Positions 27,284 through 38,463 of a stretch of 64,000 nucleotides of DNA are shown here, one piece after another; positions within the stretch are counted from its first letter, which is position 1; the number at the start of each line of letters is the position of its first letter. The stretch is taken from contig NC_135553.1 in NCBI RefSeq assembly GCF_964340395.1, positions 13,188,501 to 13,252,500 of the forward strand, in the 5' to 3' direction. A program made the position numbers and the translations under genes. The DNA comes from Glandiceps talaboti. Lineage: Eukaryota; Hemichordata; Enteropneusta; Spengelidae. The notes below the pieces were generated by a model that was given only the letters and a program-made list of their open reading frames with translations, was not told where the DNA came from and made no database searches.

Positions 27284-27511
27284 AAGAGAAGAGAAGAGAA
27301 GAGAAGAGAAGAGAAGAGAAGGGAAGAGAAGGGAAGAGAAGAGAAGAGAAGAGAAGAGAAGAGAAGAGAAGAGAAGAGAAGAGAAGAGAAGAGAAGAGAA
27401 GAGAAGAGGAGAGGATGGAGAGGAGAGGAGGGAGGGGGAAGAAGAAAAGAAAAGAAAAGAAAAGAAAAGAAAAGAAAAGAAAAGAAAAGAAAAGAAAAGA
27501 AAAGAAAAGAT
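27284..27511. repeat. (GAGAA)n then (AAAGA)n purine array
   Basis: About 120 bp of GAGAA, a G-rich bridge (27405-27442), then about 70 bp of AAAGA. Both are pentanucleotides and the whole plus strand is purine, so it is a potential triplex-forming tract. Frames (RREEK / FSFLL) are repeat translations. Confidence 0.96.
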
Positions 27512-28864
27512 AAAAGGCAATTCTAGTTTTCTAACCGTTAACTGTAAGTTGTAACACTCGTGAGGTTTGTTAGTTTTAAGGTTCAGAACCACATTCATAT
27601 AAAGAATGGGATGTGATGAAATATAATACACATAACTTTACAATATGAAATAACGTCCATCAACACTGACCTTGGTAAAATTATAAATATCAAGAATTGG
27701 TAACTTTATCCGCTTTATCTACAAACTGTTGATCCCAATCTAGATTCCAGGCAATTCTGTAGATCTTCAGTTGGTATACCCTGTCAATGATCCGTGGGGA
27801 AAACGAAGCAGTGGAGAGAATGTTGTCAAAAAGAAACTTTTTCAAAAATATTTCGATGACGTTATTCTCATACGCAATGGTCCACCATCACTATATACCA
27901 AATTGAAGCTCGGCGTTCAGAATGCAAGGAATTAGTCTAAGTCGAGTCAGGAGTAATATCCTTGAAAGCTTTGCGTGATGAAGTTGAGTAATCCAAGTCT
28001 TGGTTGAGACACGATATATCCCGATGATCCAAGATGAATGTTACACTAATAGCATACCCTGTAGTGGTTACGAACAAAGCTATTTTTTTCACGAATGAGA
28101 AATTCTCTCTAGCGTCACAGCACGTACAAGATTCAGTACATCAAAGATATTCCCGGGAGAAAGGTGATGTCTGGTCCGCAGACGAATCTAACAAAGTTCG
28201 GTGTAATGAGACTTTATGATCGACGGAGCGTTGGCACAAAATATACGTTTGTTCTCAAGGAATAGTTTCTGAATTATAAAACCTCCCATGCTAGCTAGGT
28301 AAATTCGATATGGTTTGCTGGTTGTCTTCTCATGTTCGCATATCATATCTTCGTATATAATCAATTATAGCTGTCACACCCGCAGTAATTTTCAGGAGTC
28401 CTAAACGCAACTTCGCTAACGCAATTTCGTCACTTGTTCAGATTAGTGTAAAAGTCATACTGCTGTTAAATTCACAGGTCTCCTCGGACTTGTATATGAC
28501 CTGAAAATCTACGGGTTTTTTTACGCGTTGAGCAAGCTGAAATCAGAAGAGTCTGTGGGCACGTGATATACTGGCTGGGTGTGTCACATTAAAAATTGAA
28601 CATACGTCTTGGGAATTAATGGACCCGTTCCTCGAGTGCTACGACTCGACGTCGTCTGCTGTCGTCATCATATTCGTTCCTTTTATGGTATTATGCCATC
28701 AAAGTTATTGTTGCTATGACATTTATCTAGTTTGTACATGCCATTTACAAATATACCCCTCAAGTCGCCCAAGATTGTGTCTTTCACAAACTACGCAAAC
28801 AAGTACACAGTTAAATGTATTGTAATTGTTGAAAATGCGAATATTCTCGTAACACATCCATCAA
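27512..28864. other. 1.3 kb AT-rich stretch without a supported gene
   Basis: Frames of 60-70 codons at 28034-28219 and 28619-28825 show no motif. Confidence 0.55.
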
Positions 28865-29300
28865 AAGGTAAGAATTTTAAAAGCTTTTAGTAACCAGTGT
28901 CACCAGAATTGGCCATTTGTCAACGACACGCGATCGCAGGCATGGAATATTGGGAATGTTGCAAAAAAAAATGTTTTTTGTCATTCTTGGCTTACAAGCA
29001 TGCCAGCTATATATCCCCACATCCTCCCCCACCCCCTCCAAATATACAACAGCGCTATATACAGTTTCGTCCACGTAATAACTGGAAGATGTGATTTCGG
29101 AATTCGTGGGCGAGCATAAGAGGTATAGCAACCCGATTACCCCATCCCTCCTCAAAAAAAAACATCATATCGCTCTATACCGTTAATTTCTAATGTTGAC
29201 AACGAAAGTACATTTCCATGTTATTGCATGTAATACCAGCTACACCAAACCGGTCACCCCCCCCCCCAACACAGACAAGCAAACAAACACACACAACAAA
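28865..29300 (+). mobile_element. 430-bp dispersed repeat, copy A, ending in microsatellite
   Basis: Begins AAGGTAAGAATTTTAAAAGC and runs through GCCATTTGTCAACGACACGC, CCCCACATCC, GTTGACAACGAAAGTACATT and ACCAAACCGGTCACCCCCC into CA/CAAA and then (CATA)n. Almost the same sequence occurs inverted at 39.75-40.16 kb, also running into CA and CATA arrays. Copy A carries an 8-nt CGGAATTC segment missing from copy B. No coding capacity. It looks like a mobile element with a microsatellite end. The family is not identified. Confidence 0.8.
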
Positions 29301-29488
29301 CAAACAAACACACACACACACACACATATACATACATACATACATACATACATACATACATACATACATACATACATACATACATACATACATACATACA
29401 TACAAGCATGCATGCATGCATACATACATACATACATACATACATACATACATACATACATACATACATACATACATACATACATACA
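29301..29488. repeat. (CA)n-(CATA)n array with CATG block
   Basis: Follows directly on copy A of the 430-bp repeat. About 28 bp of CA-rich sequence, then about 160 bp of CATA with a short CATG block at 29407-29420. Frames are HTYI/YVCM translations. Confidence 0.95.
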
Positions 29489-30832
29489 AAAATACATACA
29501 TATAGTCTCCAAAAATACAAGAACGCTATATAAACCGTTTATATCAACGTTACAACAGGAGGGTGGTCAAAAGGAATGCAGGAGTTGTTATTAGTTTTTA
29601 TTGTAAGTATTTATATTACGATAACCAGCTACAATTAGGTCATAATTTATCATTCAGCTACTGACAGGACTATGTCCTTACAAACTATCCAAGCGTAGCT
29701 AGACATAAAAGCTATGAGATCTTTCCATCCATCACCGTGACTTGTACAACCGTATATATCTGATGGTTATCATGCCGCTTCGTCGCACTTGGAACACCGG
29801 AATTGTTTCATTGTCGTTGATATATTTACAGCAGATACTGGTAATGAACTTTAAGATTCATCCGGCGTATTTAATACATACGCTGTGTCATAATAAAGTA
29901 ATTGTGGACTGGTGCACATATTGTAAGGTACTAGAGATGTGTTTAAAGTAGACGTACTGTGAATCATACTATCTTATCAGCATAGTTTCGTTTAAGGTCC
30001 GCGACACAAGAATTACCACAGATGTTTTCAACCCGTCCATGCACTGCTCGATCGTATGCTTCATATATAGTGATTTAATAAATTAAAAACCCACGAAAAT
30101 GAAATGAGGCTATTATATTACTGTGGTGTTTTTTTTTTTACATTTAGTCTACTGTCCCCCATTGTGTACCAACTAGCTAATTTTAGCCATTGAAGACAAC
30201 GCTGTAGATTTTCATTAAAAGACGGGCAAGTTTTTCTAACATATTTCTCAACTGTCTGAAGCGGACAGCGACATTCTTTCGAACAGCTGATATCCAGTCT
30301 GTGATGTATAGACTCTGAAATGTGTATATACGTCTACACTTTGTAAACACAGATACGCAAAACAGAATAGAATAGAATAGGATAGAATAGAATAGAATAG
30401 AAACAGGGCTTTGAACAATTAAAATTGATATACTCATGCCACAGTGACGTCATTTTCCATATAATTTTGTTTTAATAAATTATTTAAACCAGTATGCGAT
30501 ATATTATATAACCAGAGGTATTAAACACTTCAGAAACAATATCAACCTGGTGGACTTAAAATTGGGCTATTCTCAATTTCAATATTTGTAATTTAAAAAA
30601 TATTCAATTGGTTTTTTTTGTTAATATCTATTAAAATTAAAAGAAAACGAATTCGGTCATAACTGGGTGTCAAGGTCATGTTCTCAGACAACATAATGAA
30701 CTTGATGTCTGTTTGCATCTCTTACATATAGATATTTAATTGTCATCTTGATGTGAATATCGGTTATCTCCTCGTGCACTGTAGGTAGACGATTTCGTAG
30801 ATAGATAGAGTCGCGCGAAATATTCCCTTTGA
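29489..30832. other. Non-coding stretch with one (GAATA)n array
   Basis: A pentanucleotide array of about 42 bp (AATAG units, one GATAG variant) lies at 30364-30402. Otherwise AT-rich with no supported gene. Confidence 0.6.
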
Positions 30833-31256
30833 TCAGCACTAGACCCCGGCGAAGTAGTCTACGTTATCCCTTCTGATGTGATAATCATGTACATTGCAGG
30901 CATTACGTCATGGCTGGAATTAAACGATCACAATTCCATTGTTCATGTCATATTGTATACCCCCATCAACGTAATCAATCAATCTATAAGGGTTACGTTC
31001 ACGTGTCTGAAATATGAATTTAACCTTTCTTGTGAACCTGTCAAGAACAGCTACGACACCGCCAGGGAAACTATCATCACGACAGCCATAATGTACCATA
31101 ATGTTGGGGGTCAACGCTCGGTTACAAAGATATCGGATTACGCAGTTTGGACGAGATGACCGCCTAATGATGTTACCAGACTGAGGTACAGCCGGAGGTC
31201 TGGATATTTGTAATCTTGCATCAAGACGTAAACGAGGATCATGAGCTGTCGAGTTC
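30833..31256. other. Patch open on both strands, possible degenerate exon
   Basis: The plus frame is open from 30833 to its stop at 31159 (about 108 codons, no repeats). The minus frame in the same codon phase is open from 31255 to its stop near 30920 (about 111 codons). Codons in this phase are rich in the RNY pattern typical of coding DNA, and the patch is GC-richer than its surroundings. An acceptor-like TGTACATTGCAG ends at 30898. I recognise no domain on either strand. It could be an exon, an old transposon or gene fragment, or chance. Confidence 0.2.
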
Positions 31257-31519
31257 CATCACCATGATGTGTTTTTTCCTAAATGTGAGCGGAGCTTCTG
31301 CCATGGAAGCTAGAACGCATCACTTAAAGCAAGCAATGTATTGCAATCATATTCTGTTGTCATAAAGGTATATACTACTTAGATAGAAATAGACTCTTGT
31401 TCGTCTGTCAAAATCTCAATTACTTAAAATACAAATGATAACGAAACAGAATTGTTTAAATTATCTCGATTACTGGTGTAAAGCAGAGATGATAGAATGA
31501 TGAACAGACAAGAAGGTAA

Positions 31520-31637
31520 CGGTTGTTGTTGTTGTTGTTAGTGGTGGTGGTGGTTGTGGTAGCAGTGGTGATAACAGGGGATGTGGCTATGCTGGAGATG
31601 GGTTGTGGAGGTCGCGGCTGCAGTGTTGTTGCTGTTG

Positions 31638-31669
<32 letters not shown>

Positions 31670-31717
31670 GGTGGTGGTGGTGGTGGTGATGATCGACGGT
31701 GGTGGTGGTGGTATATA
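31520..31717. repeat. (GTT)n-(GGT)n trinucleotide array
   Basis: GTT units (31522-31540), GGT/TGG mixed sequence, GTT/GCT (31625-31650), then about 35 bp of GGT and more GGT after a GATGATCGAC break. Frames are homopolymer translations. Confidence 0.93.
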
Positions 31718-31845
31718 GTGTGGTATGGTTTCTTCAGCCGTCTTCTTCCAATCTATTGTACATGTTATTTTATGCTCACGTATTGTCACACAATTTAGTT
31801 ACAACATTATACAAAAATACAAAAAAAATAGCTTCCGCAAAATAT

Positions 31846-31990
31846 ATTATTATTATTATTATTATTATTATTATGATCACATAAATACTTAAAAACAAAA
31901 CAAGGCTAAAATATTCTTAGACAACATTATCATCTGTATCACATGGTACTCCGCCATGTTCAGTTGTTGCCGTTATATATATATATATAT
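31846..31990. repeat. (TAT)n and short (TA)n
   Basis: About 29 bp of TAT units at 31846-31874 and a short TA run at 31974-31990. Confidence 0.9.
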
Positions 31991-33270
31991 GAATGTATGT
32001 TATTGTATAGAATTATGTATGCCCTATTTTAATAAATCACATGATTAATATAAAAGTTACATCGGTGCGCAGGGCGCATGTACAAACAGATCAATAAATT
32101 ACCAGGAAACTAGGCCGTTTGCATTTGTGAAACGTTGCAAACAAAAACTGTACACAGTCACAGCAGTAGCATACGCTTACGCATTTTAGATTGTTATCCA
32201 CTCCCTTAATATTGAATATTATGATAACCTATACGTATTTTTCAGGGTTGACCGCGAATACAGTAGTATTTAGGCAATGGGCAGCTTCATATGGATTTTG
32301 AACTGTCTGCGTCACCTCATGACACAGATACGCGAATTCAGACTGGATCCTTGTTAATAAGAGCCGAAAATGATATCAAATGTAAATTATACATTGTACG
32401 CATACGCCGATTCGAGTCTTCAAGCGTTTCAACAGCCTGTCAGTTTGCATTAGGTAACTTGGACGATTACCCGTAAATTGTCCTATAGAGGGCGACTTTG
32501 CTACGAAGTATAATTATGTAAATAGGTTAAAATCCGTCAATCCGTGTGTAGTCACAATACGCAAATGCCCTGATCAAGACAACGACAATGCGCAAATATA
32601 TGGAATACACTTAGAAGTTTTGACAACAAGATTAACCTTCAATCTATATAGTAGCACCGGCAGCAAACAAGAAAGCCGAAACTTGACAGAAATTAAAGAA
32701 GTCGAATTCATCTAGTTTATCGTGTATGTTTATCAATATCCCTCGGCACCCAGCCTCAATTTTGAGGTTCGTGCACGCGTGACATTATGCTATGATAAGG
32801 CTTGTTTTTACTACCCACTTAAAATATATTCACACATAGTATAATCTTATTTGTTTCTTTCCCGCCCAGTTTTTTTTCACCCAAGAGCGTTACTTCCTTG
32901 CCTCATATAAATAATCGACTTTCTGTATTTATTACTCTCTTTACTTCACTAGTCTGCTTTTAAAAAAGTCGTAAAACTGGAAAAGTGTGTATCTGAAAGA
33001 TTCTTTTCAAATCTTCGTAAGTCAATCTTTAAAGCTTGTATTCTCTTAAGAAAAACTGACAGGGAATTACTTAAAAGGGGCAACAAGTCATGTTAATGGG
33101 ATAACAACATGGAATAACAGTGGATATATGACCGGGTATTGTTTACACTGACTTTAACACACAGTCAGAGCTTCTTTGGTATTCATCAACTGTTTTATTT
33201 TAGCAACGTTCACTCAACGTCCAAAAAAAGAAAAAAAAAATACGCGTTATTTTGACTAAGAGTATCAAAA
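31991..33270. other. 1.3 kb AT-rich stretch without a supported gene
   Basis: A 61-codon frame at 32291-32476 has no motif. Nothing else found. Confidence 0.55.
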
Positions 33271-33277
33271 TACAAGT

Positions 33278-34120
33278 TTAATCTCCCGAAGGTGGGGGAT
33301 TGGGCAATTACAATGAGTTTCGTCCGCCCGTGGGTGAGTGCGTCCGTCCGTCCGTCCGTCCGTATTACGTCATTTCTCAGACATGATTTCTTTCAAACCA
33401 GGCACAAAGGTGACGTGTCATAGGGGACTTATGCACGTCACTTTGTTGCAAATTTGACCGAATGACGGTCATATGTTTAGCTAAAAATAATATTTATGGC
33501 ATAACCCAAAAAACTGCAATACTTAGATAATCAATCCGAGTGTCTAACCCCTATTATTAGGTACAAGATTTATTTTTAGACACTGACCTTTGACCATGAC
33601 CGTGACCTTCAGGGTCAACAATCAAAATCAAGCCATTCCCTGCCTAATACAGACACTTTGTTGTATTTATTTTTTGTCAATTTCTTAAAATCATGTCCAC
33701 AGGTAATGTAAGAAAAGAGAAGTTATCTGGTTTACTTTTAGTGATCATGTCACTTTTAACAGAATGTGGCCATATTTAGAGTAACAGATCAATACATTAA
33801 TGCATAACTCAAAAACTCCACTACATAGAAAGTATATATGTTCAAGTGTCTAACTCCACATTATCACATGCAAGCTTTCTTGTAAGCGAGTGACCTTTGA
33901 CCACGACCTTGACCTTCTGGGTCAAGTAACAAAATTAAGTTCTTCCATTCATATTACAGAGTTTGTAGGATTTATGTGCGACCAGTTTCATGCAGAAAGA
34001 TGTCTATAAAGGGTATGCAGAAGTAACACATGCATTATTACATTTGGTAAATCATGTCACCATTCAGTCATATAGAAGTAAAGTACTTGAAGGGAGTGTC
34101 TTCTAGGAAGACTTGTTTGT
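33278..34120 (+). mobile_element. Dispersed repeat with two 303-307 bp modules (copy 1)
   Basis: Starts CTCCCGAAGGTGGGGGATTG and has (CGTC)n at about 33342-33362 and AGGCACAAAGGTGACGTG. Two related modules follow: GGTCATATGTTTAG...GCATAACCC...GAGTGTCTAAC...TGACCTTTGACC (33584), then GGCCATATTTAG...GCATAACTC...AAGTGTCTAAC...TGACCTTTGACC (33891). It ends GTGTCTTCTAGGAAGACTTG. A related, single-module copy lies at 55.78-56.52 kb. It resembles dispersed repeats I associate with mollusc genomes; the family is not named with confidence. Confidence 0.65.
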
Positions 34121-34616
34121 CTTGAAGTTATCGTTCTCTATCCAGATGGGAAGTACACAGCTTTTAGTTTTGAATAATGTATTATAAATGTACCAAGTAC
34201 ATATACACAGACAGAGACACATACAGGTCTTCAATACACCAGGTGGCACTTTCTATCTATGTCTGTATTTATTCTTTAAATCCTGGAATTACTTATTTTT
34301 ACTATCCCACGAATACATATTTAATAATCACTAGCCAGAAGATATTTTGCATAGTAAACAGGCAAAGTAAGTGAGCAATTCAATATCATCAGAACGTGTT
34401 GGTGCCTAGTAAATATCGTTGGCCTCAAGGTCATAACAGAATCAAAATCCATGTCGTAAAAAAAACTCCTCTGGGAATTGTATACCGTCTTCAAGAAATG
34501 ACTAGGAAGGTTTTGTCCTTGCTTCAAGGCTGAGTGTCGTATACGACATTGATGACACACTTAAGACTTTAATGCAAGGTTTATTAAGATTGGAATGATA
34601 TATCAGGCTATACTAC
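34121..34616. other. Non-coding stretch, nothing recognised
   Basis: Short frames on both strands only. Confidence 0.55.
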
Positions 34617-34619
34617 AAA

Positions 34620-34869
34620 CTTAAAGTGGCCATATGGATGAGGATTGGGTATTTATTTTGGATTTTTAGTTCATAAAATAATTTTTATTATTATAGCTTC
34701 CTACTTGAAACATGAATGTGAAACAACATAGACCAAATCTGTGTTACAAACACAGACTCGGTCGATGTTGTTTCACATTGATTTCCAAAGTAGCCATAAT
34801 AAAATTATTTTATAAATTAAAATTCCAAAAATAAATACCCAATCCTCATCTATATGGGCACTTTAATTA
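34620..34869. mobile_element. Palindromic MITE, short form, with TTAA ends
   Basis: Nearly the whole element is an inverted repeat. The left arm (TTAAAGTGGCCATATGGATG, GATTGGGTATTTATTTTGGA, GTGAAACAACATAGACC) pairs with the right arm (GATGTTGTTTCACATTG, AATAAATACCCAATCCTCAT, CTATATGGGCACTTTAA) around a short ACAAACACAGA centre. TTAA at both ends suits a TTAA target-site duplication, as in piggyBac-type elements, but that assignment is inference. It is the best preserved of three copies in this window. Confidence 0.85.
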
Positions 34870-34942
34870 ATGGACTGTTCACTAAGATGTTACATTACAT
34901 TGTATATATACATGTACTTCTAATCACACTTCTCTGCTGCTT

Positions 34943-35205
<263 letters not shown>

Positions 35206-36528
35206 CGAATGCTGTACTATTGTCTTCTATTACTGGTACTATTATCAAAACACATAAATCTAACCTCCCTGTGTGATTGAATATAGTAAATATTGTATGC
35301 AGCCCATGCAACGTATTGTTTTGACATAAATTCAGTTGTAGGTCTGAATCTGAAATTCAAATTTGTACTGACGCATGGTGGTGAATAAAACATGGACAAT
35401 ATCCAGCTAGTCATTTGTCGTTATTAGGATTGGAGACAATATATTTACTGCCCTATTTAGTGAAGTTAACTCTAGTGTCAGTTTGAATTTTCCTGAGTAT
35501 GTTATCCCTTACATATTCAACGCCTTCCTCAACTATTGTCAACGATGAATGTTACATTGCACAGACGGTATATGGATCTATTTAGCTGATTGAAATCAAG
35601 CCTGTGATCTGATAGTATACATGTATGTGCTACTACAAAGTGCCAGGGCATTCGACCATCGAATTGTATATTAATATTTTGTGGACGAGAAGGTTCCTGA
35701 CACGTGGATACAGCGCATAGGAAATCGAGGGAAATTTCCACGTTTAATATTTTTTTTTATTAACAATCAATCTTCGAAACAAACTAATAACACACCAGAC
35801 TCCAAACCCATAATTCTTTTAAATAACTCTTAAAAGATCAAACCACACCGAATGTTTTATTTGTTTCAACAGATGTCATTCTCCGGTTTAACAACAAAGA
35901 AATTCGACGCAGGATCAGAACGACGGAAGGTTTATAAATTTTAAATTGAATTAATTTTTTAAAAAACTTTATTTAAAGAAAGGGTTAACAAAATAAGCCG
36001 ATAACCTAGTTAGCTAAATCTAGTCTTCCCCAGGGTCCTCTAAATATCAGAATATCATCAAAATTGTTTATGCTGACCTAACTACGATACCACATGTGTT
36101 ACACTTAACAGCTCGTCGTCATGCAATCGACATTATTAGTGTATTGAAAAAAAGGTCCTGCATTTCAGCTTTATGATTACGTTATCTGATCACAATAAGG
36201 TATCTCTGATTAGAATGAATTTGTAATCATGTTATATATCTGTCTGTCTCTGCGCATTTTTCGTTTTTTTTTTTTTGTTATTACGTTTCATTCAGTAAAT
36301 TTCAATTAACAAGAGTAGACCATATGATTACAGAATATGCCTTCTCGTATAATTAGGTTCACTTATCAGCACAAATACATTACGGGAATTGGTATATTCA
36401 GGAGCAGCCAACGGAAAGATCTGTGGTTTTCATAGATTATATTTGTTGTTTCAGCCCAGAAATTATGTTTGTAATAGGATCTCCCCTCAAAAGAATTGTG
36501 GGGAGGGTGTTTAGCTGTCTCCAACTGA

Positions 36529-36530
<2 letters not shown>
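35206..36530. other. 1.3 kb AT-rich stretch without a supported gene
   Basis: Short frames only. No structure noted. Confidence 0.55.

Positions 36531-36588
<58 letters not shown>
36531..36588. repeat. (TA)n microsatellite
   Basis: Pure TA run immediately left of the palindromic element that follows. Confidence 0.95.
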
Positions 36589-36594
<6 letters not shown>

Positions 36595-36646
36595 CGACAT
36601 GTTTGTATACACACGTGTTTCATATATTAAAACACACACACACATA

Positions 36647-36727
<81 letters not shown>

Positions 36728-36797
36728 GTGTGTGTGTGTGTGTGTATGTGTGTGTGTGTGTTTGTGTGTTTGTGTGTATACAAACATGTCGTATAAA
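36589..36797. mobile_element. Palindrome with perfect 26-bp arms around (CA)(TA)(TG)
   Basis: The left arm 36589-36614 (starts TTTATACGACATGTTTG) is the exact reverse complement of 36772-36797 (ends CATGTCGTATAAA). Between them are CA-rich sequence, about 80 bp of TA (36644-36722) and a TG-rich segment, so the interior is itself close to palindromic. It could be a MITE whose centre is microsatellite, or an inverted duplication. No target-site duplication was identified. Confidence 0.8.
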
Positions 36798-37150
36798 CCA
36801 TAATTCCACTTAACGTTTATTTGTTTTGTTAACTCAAACCTGTTAATTAACTGAGGTAGTGCCTATTATGTCAAAGTGTTGTATGAAGACAAGAATAATA
36901 GTTTAGAGTACACGATTTTACATAATACCTCCGGGGTGTTATAGGAATCTTCCTAGTCTACACACACACACATTTGTGAAACGCTTGAAATCTACTCTAA
37001 CGAAGTGGAAATTGGATGTGAAGAACTTATTCATCATAAATAGGTGCTTCCGGTCTTGAATGTTCCGTCCCAGGGTACTGTCTAACGTCACTGTCACTTA
37101 TTAGCACTCAGTCCCGCAACGGTGATAAAAAAAGACTGTAATATTACAAG
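36798..37150. other. Non-coding stretch, nothing recognised
   Basis: Contains only a short CA run near 36961. Confidence 0.55.
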
Positions 37151-37179
37151 TCGTTACTTTTCTTATTAGGCAATTTTTT

Positions 37180-37985
37180 TTTTTTATGTTTGTTTCCGAC
37201 AACATGACTTCAGAAAATAGGGTAGGTACTAGGTAGGTCGGGAGTTTATTTAATATTACATTTTTGTTTCCTTTATTACTTCAATCCAAAGACAAGATAC
37301 TCGTTGGTCCTTATACTTCCGTAAAAGTTGATGAGGTGTAAAAGAATTTGAAGTAATCAACAATAATGTGATTCAGCAGTTGTAGACAAACACAATATGC
37401 AGACTGTGCTGTTATAGGCTGAAATGATATCGGTTCTCTCTGGAATGTGTTTTTTTTAAAGTAACCAATTAAGATACTTTGACAAGAAAATCTAGAAGTA
37501 AACTGTCATAATGTTACCCTCTTTTGCATGTAAAGACTAGAGTTGGTCGAGTTATCGGAAATACTCTATTTGTTTTATTTGGGCCAAGGCCTAACTCAAA
37601 AAGTGTGCGGTCCCGATTACGCTCAATAATAAAATTGGTAGGTAGATTTTTTATTTTATTTTTTCTTACATTTTTTTTAAAATAATTTTTTTTATGTACC
37701 TAGTTCAGGTAGTTATGTTTCTTTTGTTTTCAATACGGTCTCTGTGTTATCGGTTTCTTCTCATCAGATGTACATGTACAGCCATTACAGATTGGACAAC
37801 AGTTTTTTATTGTCTTTTTTTTACTTGATGTCAGTATTCGCATCATCTATTCCTTGCGAAACTTCACAATTTTCGTGATTTTCGAATGCGTAACAAAAAG
37901 TTTAGGGTCGGCAGTAGAAAGCTAGGTGGGGTCGGGTAACCAGAACCAAACAATTGCGTAGGCCTAATGTGGGCCCACTTCACGT
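37180..37985 (+). mobile_element. ~0.8 kb dispersed repeat (GGTCGGGTTATCGGAA family)
   Basis: Contains GGGTAGGTACTAGGTAGGTCG near 37220, a segment (37310-37600) that aligns with 26.67-26.99 kb, GGTCGAGTTATCGGAA near 37545, TTGGTAGGTAGATTTTTTAT near 37635, and GGGTCGGCAG with GGGGTCGGGTAACC near 37905-37940. The repeated GGTCGG words, each next to A/T-rich runs, suggest internally repeated modules. Element class and ends are unknown. No coding capacity seen. Confidence 0.55.
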
Positions 37986-38307
37986 GTGTGCGTATGTATA
38001 ATAACAGGATTACCAGTACTTACTTTAGTGGATATATCGTTAAATCAAATTGTACGGTAAAGTTAACATCTACTTTCTTTCTATATTGGTTACAAAGTTA
38101 GCTCTTAAACGTTTTGAATAGAGTAGCATGTCCGTGCATTATTGAATTTTGTTTTCCTCGTATTTGATTAGTTTTTTCTCCATACCGAACTTATTTCGAT
38201 CTTAAAAATAATTTACAAAAGTGCATGTATGGAATAAAATGCTTTACACCAATTTGCACCCATTATGTCGCTCTGCAGCCTGTTTTTTTGTTCATCTACT
38301 GTCGGTC

Positions 38308-38345
38308 GGTGTGTGTGTGTGTATGTGTGTGTGTGTGTGTGTGTG

Positions 38346-38376
<31 letters not shown>

Positions 38377-38463
38377 GTGTCTGTCTGTCTGTATGTATGT
38401 ATGTATGTATGTATGTATGTATGTTTGTTGTAACTCTGTCTGTCTGTCTGTATGTCTGTCTTT
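38308..38463. repeat. (TG)n-(TCTG)n-(TATG)n compound microsatellite
   Basis: About 40 bp of TG, TCTG to about 38392, TATG to about 38425, then TCTG again. Frames are VCVC/LSVC translations. Confidence 0.95.

Noticed and set aside
31110-31260. Hydrophobic minus-strand translation near 31.1 kb resembling transmembrane segments
   Set aside because: That frame is interrupted by stops. A receptor pseudogene cannot be supported by eye.
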